From M3007 sp031373665 (GTDB taxonomy: Bacteria > Bacteroidota > Bacteroidia > Chitinophagales > Saprospiraceae), in NCBI GenBank assembly GCA_031373665.1, contig JANMMZ010000107.1:31707-95706 (forward strand): 64,000 nt of DNA, given 5' to 3'. The position numbers and the translations under genes were made by a program. Below the pieces are notes generated by a model that searched no databases, was not told the origin of the DNA, and saw only the letters and a program-made list of their open reading frames with translations. Each line of letters opens with the position of its first letter. Position 1 is the first letter of the stretch. Positions 40,301 to 47,200 of the stretch are shown here, one piece after another.

Positions 40301-43300
40301 AAGTTTCGGATGTGATTTTCCCGATCAACCAAACTTATACTTGCGATGTAGCACCGCCAAATTTAAATCCTGATAATACGGGCTGGCCTCGTTTGAATGG
40401 TCTAAATATTACGACCGATGGTACGGCATTATGTGGATTGACCATCACTTATGAAGATGAAACTGGCAGCGAATGCCCAGGAAACACCTCTATTATCCGT
40501 ACTTGGCGAATCACTGATTTCTGTCCGATTGGGGGAGGTGCGCCCATCAATGTGACACATATTCAGTATATCAATGTCAATGATGTGCCACCAGTGATTG
40601 ATTTCTCTGGTTTCACGTATGATCCTATCAATAATTGGTACATTATCCCTACCAACACGAATGTATTAGGCCAATGTGTTACTACAGGGCATCTGCCTGT
40701 TGCGAGCATTACCGATGCGTGCAATGAGATTGTATTTATTACAGTAGCAACCCCCGTAGGCAATACCACCAATGGTGGTTTGATCCCTGCTCCAGGCTTA
40801 GGCATTGGAGAATACAATGTGACTTACACCGTGATGGATGCCTGTGGCAATGTCAATATTAAGCAGATTCGTATTGCAGTCCGCGATGTAGAGCCACCAA
40901 CTGTGGTTTGCGATCAAGTAACGAAAGTAGGGTTAAATGTAGGTGGCTTTGCACAAATGCTGGCATCTTCGGTGAATAGCGGCACATTCGACAATTGTTG
41001 TATTGATTCACTCATGATTCGTCGTATGAATAGTCAATGTGGTGCTAGCAATGACTTTGGCCCATCGGTACAATTCTGTTGTTCTGATATTGGTGATTCG
41101 GTTAGGGTGATATTCCGCGTGACGGACTGCTACGGTAACACCAGTGAATGTATGGTACAGGTATTGGTGGAAGATAAGGTCAAGCCAATATGTACCCCAC
41201 CAGCCCATGTCACGGTGAGTTGTGAGTTGTTTGACGAAAGCCTGTCTAATTATGGCAATGTCATCGCCTCCGACAATTGCTGTTTGGATACCACCACGCT
41301 CACTATTAATAAAACAAACTTTGATACGGTTTGTAACAGGGGTACTATTGTCCGAACTTTCCGAGTATTCGACTGTGGCGGCCAAGAAAGCCAATGCAGT
41401 CAAAGGTTGGTGGTGACTTATGAGCAGGATTATTACGTCAAATTCCCCAACGACCGCATCATTACAGTTTGTGATGGAACGGGCATTTATGGGCAACCCG
41501 AATTTTTTGGTGAAGACTGTGAGTTATTGGGTATTTCTTTTGAAGATTTGATATTTACCGTAGTGCCAGATGCTTGCTTTAAGATAGAACGAACTTGGAC
41601 AGTGATCAACTGGTGTACATTTAATACAAACGTGGATTGTATCTATGTGCCAAATCCTAACCCGTCGAATACGACAAACGCCCCAGCAAACTTGTTAGGG
41701 CCTACCGTTTCGCCATTGGGTACACCAGCACCGTGGGCACCAACTAATGTGAAGATTAATCCAACCGATCCATTGGCCACCAACTATTCAACATTCTACA
41801 ATCAGAATGCCAATTGTTATCGCTATAAACAAATCATCAAGATCATTGACACAGAGGATCCAGTGGCACAATGCCCCGATACAACGGTCGTTTTCTGCGA
41901 TGTTACCGCAAATAGTACAGACCTTTGGAAAGCCGACTACTGGTGGGATGCTACAATGATGAGCCATGATCTTTGCGAAGGACCTACGGATCTTTCGATT
42001 TTGGCGACAGATTCATGCAGTGGTGCCAATATCAATATCGAATATGAATTATTCTTGGATACCGATCAAGACGGGGTGATGGAAACAGTAATTGCAAGCA
42101 CAAGTTTGCCTGGATTTAACTGGATTTATGTCGGTAATAATGATGGTGATGCTGATCTGACAGATGGCACTCAACGCAGTTTTGATGAACGTGCTGTGCC
42201 TTCTAATCAAAAATACGGATTTGTAATCTTTGAAAAAACGGTAGGTATGAGCAAGCAAGCCTTTGTTCGGTGGAACACCATTCAAAACATGGCTTCTCTC
42301 AACCCTCCAGAGTCCACATTTACGATACCTGAACTGCCTTATGGTACTCACAAAATCAAGTGGCTCATCAGTGATGGTTGTGGCAATGATGTGGTTTGTG
42401 ATTATCAATTCAAGGTCAAAGACTGCAAAGCACCAACCCTTGTTTGCCTTGATCTGAATACTAATATTATGCCTAATGGCATGACATTGCCATTCTGGGC
42501 TGCTGATTTTATCCAGTATGCAGAAGACAACTGTACCCCGTCGCAACAATTGCAATATGCCATTAGGGTGAGTGGTACTGGCACTGGATTCCCGACCAAC
42601 TCTGACGGTACACCGCAGACGAGTGTTCAGTTTGATTGTGACCACCAGGGCGAACAAACCCTAGAAATATGGGCGATGGATGCTGCTGGCAATGCTGACT
42701 TCTGCGAAGCAACACTTACTGTTCAAGACAACAACCAAAACTGCGATGATGTATTGAGTGTGGCAGGTCAATTAGCCACTGAGACCAACGATGGTTTGGA
42801 AGAGGCTGGTGTTGAGTTTACTGGAAGCCACCCAGCATTGCCCCCTGTGAATTTGTTTGACTTGACCGACGTACAAGGTGATTATATATTCTCCAATGTA
42901 TTGCCAGTATCTGGAAATTACATGATTAGCCCTATTGAAGATGAAAACTACTTAAATGGTGTCTCAACCTATGATTTGGTGCTAATATCTAAACATATAC
43001 TGGGTATAGAGCCTTTGACATCGCCTTACAAGCAGATTGCTGCCGATGCCAACCGCAGTGGCAGCATCACTACTTTTGATATTGTCGAGTTGCGCAGATT
43101 GATTTTAGGCATTTATACAGATTTCCCCAATAATACCTCATGGAGATTTGTGGATAAAGCCTTTATATTCAATGATCCACTCAATCCATTTGGTTCTGCA
43201 TTCCCAGAAACCATCTCTGTTTCAAATGCACAAAATGGTTCTTTCGACGAAGATTTTGTGGCCATAAAAATAGGCGATGTTAATAATTCGGCTCAAGCAA

Positions 43301-43977
43301 ATGCTTTGATGAATGTAGAAGATCGTACCACAGGCACCTTGTTGTTTGATATAAACGATCAAGAGGTGAAATCGGGCAATCTATACACCGTCAAATTTAC
43401 GGCTACAGAAATAGTAAAAGGGTATCAGTTCACCTTGAAGTACAAAGGGTTGGAGGTCATTGATATTACACCGATCTCTGAGGGCATGTCAATGGCTAAC
43501 TTTGGTCAGTTTGCTGATGCAATCACAACATCATTTAATGGTGGCGGAGAGGAATCAATGTTTGAGGTTCGATTTAGGGCAGTCAATTCTGGTAAATTAA
43601 GCCAAATGTTTAGTGTATCAAGTACGATTACCCGAGCAGAAGCATATAGCAATTCAGGCAAAAAATCTGTGGCATTGCGCTTTAAAGGCATTAATGGTAT
43701 CATGGTACAAGGTGTCGGTTTTGAATTATATCAAAATACACCAAACCCATTTGTGAGCAAGACTCAAATCGGTTTCCATCTCCCTTATGCCGCAAGTGCT
43801 ACGTTGCGCATATTTGACGAAATGGGCAGGATCGTACACCAACAAACAGGGGTGTATTCCAAAGGGATGAACACCATCTCCATAGATAAGGCTTTGGCCA
43901 ATGCTAAAGGGGTATTGTATTACACCCTCCAAACAGACAGAGACAGTGCCACTAAGAAAATGATACGAGTGGACTAG
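22336..43977 (+). CDS. Giant T9SS-exported adhesin 1 (SprB/HYR repeats, dockerin-like tail)
   Basis: 7213 residues in one uninterrupted frame. Signal peptide (about 1-35, ends VFSQA). Residues 36-1635: conserved Cys-containing beta-domain region shared with giant 2. 1638-1910: three ~90-residue units with YH...NPL...PYT and TGC motifs. 1911-3542: 21 SprB repeats. 3545-3634: PKD/Ig-like domain. 3636-5566: about 22 HYR-type domains (CP...DNC...C). 5569-5909: block nearly shared with giant 2. Further HYR-like domains to about 6800, an SdrD/Cna-B-like domain, a dockerin-like pair (about 6869-6935, ADANRSGSITTFDIVELRR), a beta-sandwich, and a T9SS type A sorting domain (about 7128-7213, NTPNPF). 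SprB repeats occur in the mobile gliding adhesin SprB, so a surface adhesin for gliding, attachment or aggregation is likely. Confidence 0.9.
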   Translation: MSFKSTSFNLRLSTIFRSVSTICVLVGLSSVQVFSQANIIDPNAANTPDISKCSGETELSALIQFISTGGNPAATTVTMPTGVEYIPGSVMMVSQTGGLAVAYASGPVNAPVFNITAGDGTINGGNEIRIKWRVKANCTTPTGTLDFPISVNFNGTSTGEVTADIIDADLNMTVHPIATASIGTPVTVPIVIQNGGLGVTDNITFKITESGMVTSAVTVGGFPATLISTMGTMKTYQVPVAALPGGSLNNPESITVLRTVTLTSCTFSSSYEANWGCNGMSCQMPSLTGPGEFVLATGAPNLNVTSTIVSNSNTCGNAVVDVTFTNNGTGPAVAAAAFNNAFKFGMNSLTGWSSSSYMAVSVTRGGNAVTFTGGMSGTPITVNGSQFSSAATGGMSDLDLDGQFDDIPQGSSVTFQITLKYTCPTGCTAASDMAALIAGAMYTDQCGMMFSASAPTAFNFVNTGGGSEAFFPSTVANGAKFNVTVCVQRTFSGGNCPTNSFALNIVLPPDVMATGVGNINGSAATVTTSGGVATVTGTYSGSTTCFTVQLMYVCGGGPLNFSYEALYTCDATCSCVQKWGCGNFTILGGGCGPCPNGGLTSTTSTIRRTTLGFTDHNGTTIVNPAAIPASNLLKGMPCDEFKFTLNGTMNGGTGNAAAFNNGFLEFSYDQLAGANLLQYIAAGSTFDYFDQSTGITTTGIALPAPTETVIGGRHVFIFNFNSFIQSLPGGQIRFDDRIVACPKFRVLNNSGLTVTPTRPNNARVEYFNLASSAGNPLPGGDSRFNCDYNIPEFYLHNPMVIPNPVAGARMGCGTYQVSGAINHQLTVQNDEYPMEIRPLFEVNSVKVTILNGDTYDPSVTPTLMVFGSTDDPWYMGTFNLPAPTISGNMLTWTNPTGAGTWPIHDMAGSNQGITGYQIKFGLKNSGCANTADGTLLTVWNYNRFAYGPAACQVPVTAPTQTGTVTGGAPIFSLMNLTGSINATKQIECFQVKIQNTTSGNPAGYVWLALEDNLSDMDVVSVKDLSTNTTLPLLSYTNGKWVKISATWPGGSSRTLEVCVKYNNCTSNTLSIKQGWDCNAYPTNPTTYPCTVVILQTTLNIIPRESAIQGDFIATSPLPASMCENFTFDIKINSSQQGDIRNPRVKITLPNGMLLIPPVQIEYPLNSGNWQNATPTISGQMLEVALTNHTLINDSLPGTVNANVAMFPLGEDRQARVRITVRTTCDFFSGDKITFQPSAESSCGGTANGSGTEFKSPRIRILGAEPTYEGTFSLNFGTNNVIEGCGPKNIDVTVQLADLNGMDGLNALTGAADTIYISLPTVFDYVSGSFICTTVPTANCPVFVSSTVIGGRNVLKFKLPPGLIIPNGGVVPIKFRIQAQPEADIACTIEDKITGRIIAVYNNIACPNPPPATICPKITALAGEGETPLTLKKRQFTFENPAIACNANGTFNYTIPVRLQNIALAAGETVQVEIYCLDANGNVTGAPVRILDIVGAKAIGSLTTFTGTFGGCDAVNGVKVVIPTTTFSGTFQCQCGMPMFTYKNLSKCPTVTVSANDYDICANETVTVTAVPMNGANAGTWTTLGTGTFANPTALTTVYTPSTADKTAGLVTLKFTTNDLTGTCIPAVATTTITIRALPAVVNSMLTVCANSGSTNGTFTLTNANSLVDPVGGNIISYHATQANANTGVSPLTSPYTAANNAVIYARVRNPITGCVNTATVTLKVNPLPTANPATLAVCENDPLGSGIGTFTLTNANTTVNSGAGITITYHNNLADAQAGANALPGIINSPSSTKYARVVNTATGCFNTSLITLTVRPRPRAYAAVLEECPISFDGLTAMFTLSEANIQATGGVAGLTVSYHANLLDAQQNTNPLPTTYTSVTNNIWVRVQDANGCYSTDIVQLVVLENPAIDATATQLTCFGLNNGTATVAINSGPTPYTYDWSNDGSENPDNDAATITMLGAGVYNITVTDGNGCTATDFVTINPAPAAITITLNSVLHVACRNELTGAIFITVTGGTPTYNYNWSAPAPDVEDPNNLAAGTYTVTVTDSNGCTSTSSVIINQPATVLTATTIVNSTPTACNAANGSATVTPSGGVPGYTYLWSNGQTVPNATNLGPGSYVVTITDANGCTKVATAVIPFASAPVVIIGSFTNVLCAGGNTGTAQAMVQAGTGTAPFSFSWSNGQTGPNATGLTAGTYGVTVTDGTGCTGQTSVTIIQPTPVNVVVLNTNNVTCNGFNDGTTTVFATGGTPGIGYSYLWSNGQNGPTATNLAPGTYTVTVTDVNGCSRTTTATITQPTPIVPTIVAPVINVSCFGGNNGAINLSVSGGTPNYDYNWSGNAPDVEDPTGLTAGTYTVTVIDANGCTATISQIITQPAGILTATISASTNASCSGTPTGSATVTAAGGTTAYTYLWSNGQNTATATGLAAGSYVVTVTDMNGCTALATVNIVNPALLQGNIVSTTNVSCNGLANGSTTAGATGGTAPYSYEFRNAGNTVIQAASASPTILNLAPGTYSVVVTDMNGCTSQVPFVITQPTLVVASITATTPASCNGGTNGTATANASGGTPGYMFAWPGGFNGPIRTGLAAGSYVVTATDANGCQSTATAVITQPVAPILITTDLITNVLCIGNATGAIQISVSGGTPNYNYNWSSPAPDVEDPNGLSAGTYNLTVTDNNGCTNTTSVVISQPATAVSATISNIVNAQCTGTGTGEATVNPAGGTPGYAFAWSNGQTSQTATGLAAGSYVVTVTDANGCTTLATAVITNPANLNIAPVTVNNVDCSGELTGGATVLATGGTPMYIYEWVNMTFGPVLSGVGPGNYGVTVTDNNGCEAVTSVTITEPTPVIANIQSTTPVSCNGVDDGTATASASGGVGPYTYEWPDGIFMQTLTGLAPGMYTVTVRDNNNCSTTATATIPAAPTVLSVAVTSQTNVLCFGGNNGLVNITVIGGTPNYNYNWSGSTPDVEDPSGLSAGTYTVTITDANGCTASTSVTITQPMLAITATTTGTNPLCNGASNGTATVSPVGGVTPYTYLWSNGQTIATSTGMTAGSYVVTVTDANLCQTVTTIVLVNPPLVTAAISNSTPIVCFNGNTGAATITAGGGTPAYTYIWQNSANATISTSPTASGLTAGTYRVTVTDLNGCTASTSITFTQPTVIVANIVSTTNVSCFGGNNGTATAGASGGTAPYSFTWPGMVSGALRTGLTAGSYIVTVTDMNGCIGTATAVITEPLSLPSISGSSVVNVACFGNASGSIDITPMGGTPPYSYDWSAPAQDVQDPNNLSAGTYTVVITDANGCTYQQTFTIIQPTTPVSATTTKLTDAPCGTTSGSAMANPAGGSSPYTYLWSNGQNTQIATGLIGGSYIVTVTDANGCTAIASVNILSPGGPTALITDQTPVTCFGGNDGTATVTPAGGTAPYTYNWSGGTAGTTTRTGLASSTYFVTITDSAMPMGCAVVASVTIAQPTDLTETVVQALPTSCVGAQNGIGTVDADGGIAPYTYTWPGGLNGATQTGLAAGTYTVTVTDANGCTEIVNVAIGSNGTLNLNVIPNFGPVCPSVTIPITTLASQPADPNTVYSWVGGAGAGLINGTSTGLNPNIPAFIASGAEGTYTVTVTANLLGCSASRTFEITIQDISAPIFECPSQMVMVGNDPDLCSAKVNWTTPTASDDCGTVSVTQSGGSVSGSVFPVGLHTITYIADDGRGNTSECSFQVLVLDTQFPTIACPVPFEIAADAACAFTQAATAFDAVANDNCDVNTLAHDYAAAPSASTLTGAIFPTGSTTVIWTATDPTGKTATCAISVIVTDQAAPEVTPGTCPPNITVSNGDDLCGAVVTYDLPLFEDNCDGLTLTGTLESGLGSSEIFPIGTTTVSYAYTDAAGNGPAVCSFTVTVEDIQFPQITCPANLTVETDGTLIGSNTNPFTLLGTGPCGVTVAYTAPVGTDNCTGTETDLMSGFGSGANYYAYNGTYTHIWRATDLSGNTTTCQFTINIEDPIAPIITCPANTTIATDKDECTAVVTYSLPVLGDNCSGFTITQLAGPASGAEFALGTTTVTYEIADDMGNVTSCSFDVMVMDMQKPAIDTCPANMIVLSSDGLPIGDCLGEIPNLIDSLSAFDNCTPFADLTIVQDTLAGQLFGGIHGATQIVQFTVTDLAGNFSTCTTIVTLEDDELPTIDCAPATRAVDANANCQYQALATEFNPVAMDNCTVSFTHNYAPAPNTNTLAGAIFPLENTILTFTAADAKGNTATCTVMVTVEDNIAPIFVNCPSDITVGNDVDQCGRNVVFPNPIGTDNCGTTVALTSASTTASGNLFPVGTTTVVFEASDAADNLATCSFTITVEDRQMPKAICAGFTINLDAMGVATITPANINGGSSDNCTTSANLTLIANQTSFDCSNEGLNYVVLTVTDQAGNVNNCVSTVTVNDVTPPVITCPPTITVSNCLSTIPDLVALTTATDVCGISNVTQNTAAGLLFLQSHGNSQVIVLTATDVNGNTSTCSVNVTVNDNIAPTIICPANITMSATSGTCDASVTYPLAIAMDNCSGVVVTNVTPAFPSGGIFPLGITPVTFQATDNAGNTVQCIFTVTVTDNQAATITCPTNIDVNMSVGGSGDCMGLVPNLTAGVTAMDNCTVIPLNAVIQTPAAGTIFGGSPNYVQAVTFTVTDAAGNVSSCVMLLNLIDTEPPMINCDPAIRTVNTDQNQCYHIAQGTEFSPIYSDNCSVTLNNDLLGSPSPWIENAILPIGNTIVIFTVTDGVGLTATCSITIQVIDNQPPIVYCPDDVTINTDPNLCGAIVENYVAFVVSDNCSYNILQTNGPTQPVFLPLGTTYFSYSVIDVGGNTVLCDLNVTIVDGEAPIISTCPPFITVNTSSDGTGDCSALIPNMIPDLVAMDNCSTFPTDITVTQMPPAGTVISGSGNGDTQFMVFIVTDAVGNTSTCFSRVTLFDDELPTISCDPTVRTVNTLPGTCSYTTPFNSPEFYPSVIADNCGAGIQSTAFNGVNTGISVFDYIFPVGTTIVTYVIGDFAGNTSSCSLSVVVVDNQPPTLINCPANITVGNDVAKCGSNVTFAPPIGTDNCDFTLTQPAGLPSGGLFPVGITTVTFVAADNATPANTVSCNFTITVMDMQPPTAVCQNIVVDLNASGAVTITPAQVKGGTTDNCPTTLTYVISETDFDCTEVGQNNVTLTITDGASNTSTCVSTVTVRDVTPPTFTCPAAITVEGCNGSVPDLVTGITTEADNCGVASTVQNPLPGLAFGNIQNGSTSIIVTVTDVNGNITTCTVSVTIIDDNEPDFLSCPTQMIMIGNDPDQCSGKVNWIPPVAVDDCVPLPISAPGIPIPGTVVQTGGPLSGTTIPITCPPTPITITYVATDAAGNQSTCSFQVMVVDTEKPELDADIIMPNDTLVNCHQLPTNCVYHGPSVCAPLTNSDVNDNCTSPSNISISYAELSTQNPNPALCAHYTYNLTRTWTVSDCAGNMLKHTQMIQVQDTTKPTAICKNIALVLDKTGKVSIVPADINNGSFDNCASASVLTYEIIGLTTFTCANLGTNTITLKVTDPCGNFSTCSSVVTVSEGIAPCTPQYFVMTSCLDNATDENNGQFLEMITIKALAMQTWRIATNVNSNGVGFYLNAGNPPATPVLIPVGTAFTAGTADGIDNDGDAAIDEADEMIYYTLKGRFTECKGYDISVSNAGSIGIGVGATTTTISNKACYPNPYFLNMNDPFCLNTPPFTIEVGEYNNAAGNIVPGSVMVNGVATTIFDATALGLGFHTIMATFDAGSATNTLTINGVLQPGSGTMNDAVADPGCKQKIAKVVQIVDTPSQLVCDDLVHVSLDETCMHFLTPDDVLEGSYFCYDDYTVELDKVLPYGNGPWVSGQLTGADIGKTYYYRVVHASGGNICWGQVKIEDKLAPKLTCPPNIDLVCVQNPFDLTVTGQVQYTDCSQVLVEYNDALQDFSCAANPTLRLRVTRSWIITDIWGNSATCSQVISVNRGEVSDVIFPINQTYTCDVAPPNLNPDNTGWPRLNGLNITTDGTALCGLTITYEDETGSECPGNTSIIRTWRITDFCPIGGGAPINVTHIQYINVNDVPPVIDFSGFTYDPINNWYIIPTNTNVLGQCVTTGHLPVASITDACNEIVFITVATPVGNTTNGGLIPAPGLGIGEYNVTYTVMDACGNVNIKQIRIAVRDVEPPTVVCDQVTKVGLNVGGFAQMLASSVNSGTFDNCCIDSLMIRRMNSQCGASNDFGPSVQFCCSDIGDSVRVIFRVTDCYGNTSECMVQVLVEDKVKPICTPPAHVTVSCELFDESLSNYGNVIASDNCCLDTTTLTINKTNFDTVCNRGTIVRTFRVFDCGGQESQCSQRLVVTYEQDYYVKFPNDRIITVCDGTGIYGQPEFFGEDCELLGISFEDLIFTVVPDACFKIERTWTVINWCTFNTNVDCIYVPNPNPSNTTNAPANLLGPTVSPLGTPAPWAPTNVKINPTDPLATNYSTFYNQNANCYRYKQIIKIIDTEDPVAQCPDTTVVFCDVTANSTDLWKADYWWDATMMSHDLCEGPTDLSILATDSCSGANINIEYELFLDTDQDGVMETVIASTSLPGFNWIYVGNNDGDADLTDGTQRSFDERAVPSNQKYGFVIFEKTVGMSKQAFVRWNTIQNMASLNPPESTFTIPELPYGTHKIKWLISDGCGNDVVCDYQFKVKDCKAPTLVCLDLNTNIMPNGMTLPFWAADFIQYAEDNCTPSQQLQYAIRVSGTGTGFPTNSDGTPQTSVQFDCDHQGEQTLEIWAMDAAGNADFCEATLTVQDNNQNCDDVLSVAGQLATETNDGLEEAGVEFTGSHPALPPVNLFDLTDVQGDYIFSNVLPVSGNYMISPIEDENYLNGVSTYDLVLISKHILGIEPLTSPYKQIAADANRSGSITTFDIVELRRLILGIYTDFPNNTSWRFVDKAFIFNDPLNPFGSAFPETISVSNAQNGSFDEDFVAIKIGDVNNSAQANALMNVEDRTTGTLLFDINDQEVKSGNLYTVKFTATEIVKGYQFTLKYKGLEVIDITPISEGMSMANFGQFADAITTSFNGGGEESMFEVRFRAVNSGKLSQMFSVSSTITRAEAYSNSGKKSVALRFKGINGIMVQGVGFELYQNTPNPFVSKTQIGFHLPYAASATLRIFDEMGRIVHQQTGVYSKGMNTISIDKALANAKGVLYYTLQTDRDSATKKMIRVD
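27247..28060 (+). repeat. Three ~90-residue YH/NPL repeats in giant 1
   Basis: Units start near 27247, 27517 and 27790. Each has a Cys near its start, then YH, an Asp/Asn-Ala stretch, NPL, PYT, and a closing aromatic/Arg strand, two of them with TGC. Three collinear copies exist in giant 2 (about 54007-54845). Domain name not recognised. Confidence 0.7.
28066..32961 (+). repeat. SprB repeat array of giant 1 (21 units, four-unit super-repeat)
   Basis: Each unit is ~75-80 residues: Cys-x-G..NG at the start, GG(T)P.Y.Y.W in the middle, AGTYTVTVTDANGC at the end. Units 2, 6, 10, 14 and 18 share a DVEDP-type loop (codons at 28429, 29362, 30307, 31228, 32161), spaced 933, 945, 921 and 933 nt. Units 3, 7, 11, 15, 19 share WSNGQ; units 5, 9, 13, 17, 21 mostly share WPG. 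So 20 of the 21 units form five copies of a four-unit block. Confidence 0.9.
33241..39033 (+). repeat. HYR domain array of giant 1 (about 22 units)
   Basis: Units of ~80-100 residues with a CP start, a central DNC, GTT(V) before the final strands, D.AGN.(S/T)C and an ending V.D. They belong to the hyalin-repeat (HYR) immunoglobulin-like family known from adhesive proteins. Units 6-10 (34561-35847) and 15-19 (36886-38188) match one another in order, and units 12-13 match 6-7 and 15-16, showing block duplication. Confidence 0.85.
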
Positions 43978-43994
43978 TTTTTGTGCGTTTTAAT

Positions 43995-44053
43995 CTTGAC
44001 CATAGTCAAGTACAGCCAAGGCAGCCCAATTGCTCTTTTGAGGATTGGGTTGC
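43995..44053 (+). terminator. Two hairpins after giant adhesin 1
   Basis: First CTTGAC/GTCAAG (43995-44000, 44005-44010). Second and stronger: GCAGCCCAAT (44021-44030) with ATTGGGTTGC (44044-44053), 10 bp with one G-U, followed by the T-rich TTTGTTTG. The second is the likely terminator. Confidence 0.65.
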
Positions 44054-44245
44054 TTTGTTTGTGGCTGGCTTCTTAAGTATATATTTTTATTGACTTTAAC
44101 CAGATGTTTCTTATTTTAGGGTGGGGTTTGATAAACCTCAAAATACGGTTCATCAACATGTAGATTTGATCCAATTCATCTTAAAAATTTCTCAAACCGC
44201 TCAAAGTAATTTGAAAATTGTATAGTTATTTAACCAATGTTCTTT

Positions 44246-47200
44246 TCAGTCCTTTGGGAATGGAGCAACCTCCTTCGGAGAAGAGGCCAATCCTTGTTTT
44301 ACATTAGAAGGAGCGATATTAAATGTTTGGGAGAAAAGTCGAGAAAAGTGAGCTGGATCTTTGAATCCAACCATAAAACAAACCTCTTTTACATTCTTCG
44401 ATCCATCTTTTGACAAAATCTCATATGCCTTCTGAAGGCGGAATTGACGCAATAGCTGCATAGCGGATTGATCCGATAACGCAGTGAGTTTGCGCTGAAC
44501 TTGTGATTTACTCATATTAAGATCAGAACAAAGGCGGAATAAATCGTAGTCTTCGTCAGCGTAATTTAATTCAAAAATATCGTAAATTTTCCACATAAAC
44601 GCATCGGTATGGAGGTCTCCGGTCTGTGATGTAATACTACTTATTTGATCGAATGGTGTTTGAGCAAGGCTCGTCAAACCCTCCTTCGTCATCAAATCCG
44701 CATATCGCTCATGCCATTTGAGCCGTAGGTTATACAAGCCTTGCAGGGTCAAGACCAGTTCTTGCTCATCAAAAGGCTTGCCAATATAAGCATTGGCACC
44801 GAATTGTTGGCCCGTTAGTCGATCAGACAATTCAGACCGTGCACTTAAAATGACGATCGGTATATGACTGGTCAATTCATTTTTTTTGAGTCGAGATGTC
44901 ATCTCATAGCCGTCTATGCCAGGCATCATAACATCTGTCAGAATCAAGTCGGGGATCGTTTCGATGGCTTTGTCATAACCCAACAGACCATCAGACGCAA
45001 AATCAAGTGTAAAGTGCGGTAAGAGTGTCGACTGAAGGAATGCGTTAATAAAGGGATTATTTTCTACTATCAGTAATAAGGGGAGTTGCGAATTGGATAG
45101 AACTGGTGTAAATGATGTATGTGTGTGGATGGGAGCCAAAGAGGAGGCGTCAAAAGGTGTTGCAACGTTTTTGATTGGAAGCAGTATTGAAAATCGAGTA
45201 CCAAGCCCTAGTTGGCTGTTTACGGATATGGTTCCACCAAAAAGGCTAACCAAATCTTTCACAAAACTAAGGCCAATACCAAAATGCAATTCCCCTTGAG
45301 GATTGCTACTATCGAAACCCTGAAAATAGCGGTCAAAAATATAAGGCAGGTTTTCGGGAGGAATGCCTTCTCCAGTGTCCTGTATTTCAAGTAGTATATG
45401 ATCTTGTTCATGGGCATGAACACTGATACTGATCTGTCCATCTTGGGGTGTATGTCGAACTGCATTGCTCAACAAATTATTCACAATATACTTGAGGCGG
45501 GTCGGGTCAAAATCTATTTGTAGGTCGGGTTCAGTCGTCTCAAAGATGAGTTGGATATTTTTAAAATCTGTCAAAGGACGTAGTGATTCAACAAGGTAGT
45601 TTATATAGGCACTGATCAGCCCATTCCGCCAATTTAACTCTATTTCATTGTGTTCTAACCTCGTAACATCAATAATTTGAGTAACCATATCAAGCATACT
45701 TTCGCCCTGTTGGATGATTGCTTCTGTGCTTTGAGTGAGATTTTGCTGGTCATTATTTGAACGCAATCGCTTCGCATGACCCAAAATAATCGCAAGGGGT
45801 GTTTTGAATTCATGTGAAATAGAGCCGAAAAATCTATTTTTGTATTCATCCAACGATTTGAGGCGATCCACTTCTTTTTGATGAATGCTTTCTTTGTATT
45901 TGAGTATAATATACCTTCGTTCATAGCGCAAGTATGTATAAATCAGCCCTGCAAAGATACCTGCATAGAGCACCCATGCATACCAGCTGCGATACCAAGG
46001 AGGGGTGATTGTTACAATGAGTCTGGTAATCGGTGCATTTTCCCAGTTTTCTTTGGAATTGACACTTTGGACTTCAAGGGTATATTTTCCAGGCGGGATT
46101 AGGGTGAAATTAGCAGTGCGTTGTGCGCCTGCATTGATCCATTGATCATCAAAACCCAGTAGCCGATAACGAAAATTTGCAGAGAGCGGGTTACTGGTTT
46201 GAAGGGCGGCAAATTCAACTGTGATACTGTTTTTGTCAAAAGGAAGCCGCAGCGATACCTCATTTTGGTCAGTGAAACGTATAAAAGGTGCTTCAATGGC
46301 AGGATTTATAAGAATGCCGTTGATTTTTACTTCCGTAATGGCAACGATATTGGCCTGTTTATTCTGATTTTCTGGGAGCGGACGAACCAAGAACAGCCCG
46401 TCCAGCCCGCCAAAGGCGAGTTCTCCCGATGGTAATAGGCGAAAAGCATCAGTATTGAATTCTGTGCTAAGTTTTTGGTCATCTGAGGATAAATTGTAAA
46501 ATATCTTGTTTTGGCGATTAAATCTTGACAGTCCCCGATTGGTACTGAGCCAAAGATACCCAAAAGCATCTGGCAGTACACCATAGACTACATTGTCGGC
46601 CAAACCATCTTTTTCACCGTATATAGTAGCGGTTTCTTTTTGGCTGTCAAAGCAATGAAGGCCGCCTCCGAATGTACCGATCCAAATCAAGTGGGGTTGA
46701 TTTGGATCAGGGTAAATGCTTGAAATTTGATCGTTTTTAAATAACACTCCTTTGGGGCCGTAGTTGTGCCAAATCTTGAAAACTGGTGCTCCCTCAGGAT
46801 GCTCTATCCTAACCAGACCTTGATTAGACCCAAGCCACAATGTTCCTTGTGTATCTTCTACGATACAAGTGCTTTGCAAGGTGATTCCTTGCTGTTGTTT
46901 TTGGAAACCTGTATCAAACGACCAGTAATCTATTTGGTTGTCATCTGGGCGAATGCGCGCAATTTTACCATTAATAGCACTGATCCAAATATTGGCGTTT
47001 CGGTCTTCAAATATCGGAATAGTACCGCTATCTAAGTAGGGTAGTTCGATAGGAATTTCTTTCCACAGACCCGTATGGCGTTCCTTTTTTTGAATGAATA
47101 GATGATTGTTTTTGCTAGTGGGAAGCCACCAATCTCCAGATCGGGTCATAAGTAAGTTGAAAACCCGCATTCCTTTACTGTACAGGTGGCTCCAAGGAGC

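Noticed and set aside
22336..43977. Possible nonribosomal peptide or polyketide megasynthase because of size
   Set aside because: No adenylation, condensation, ketosynthase or carrier motifs; the sequence is repetitive beta-domains with a signal peptide and sorting domain.
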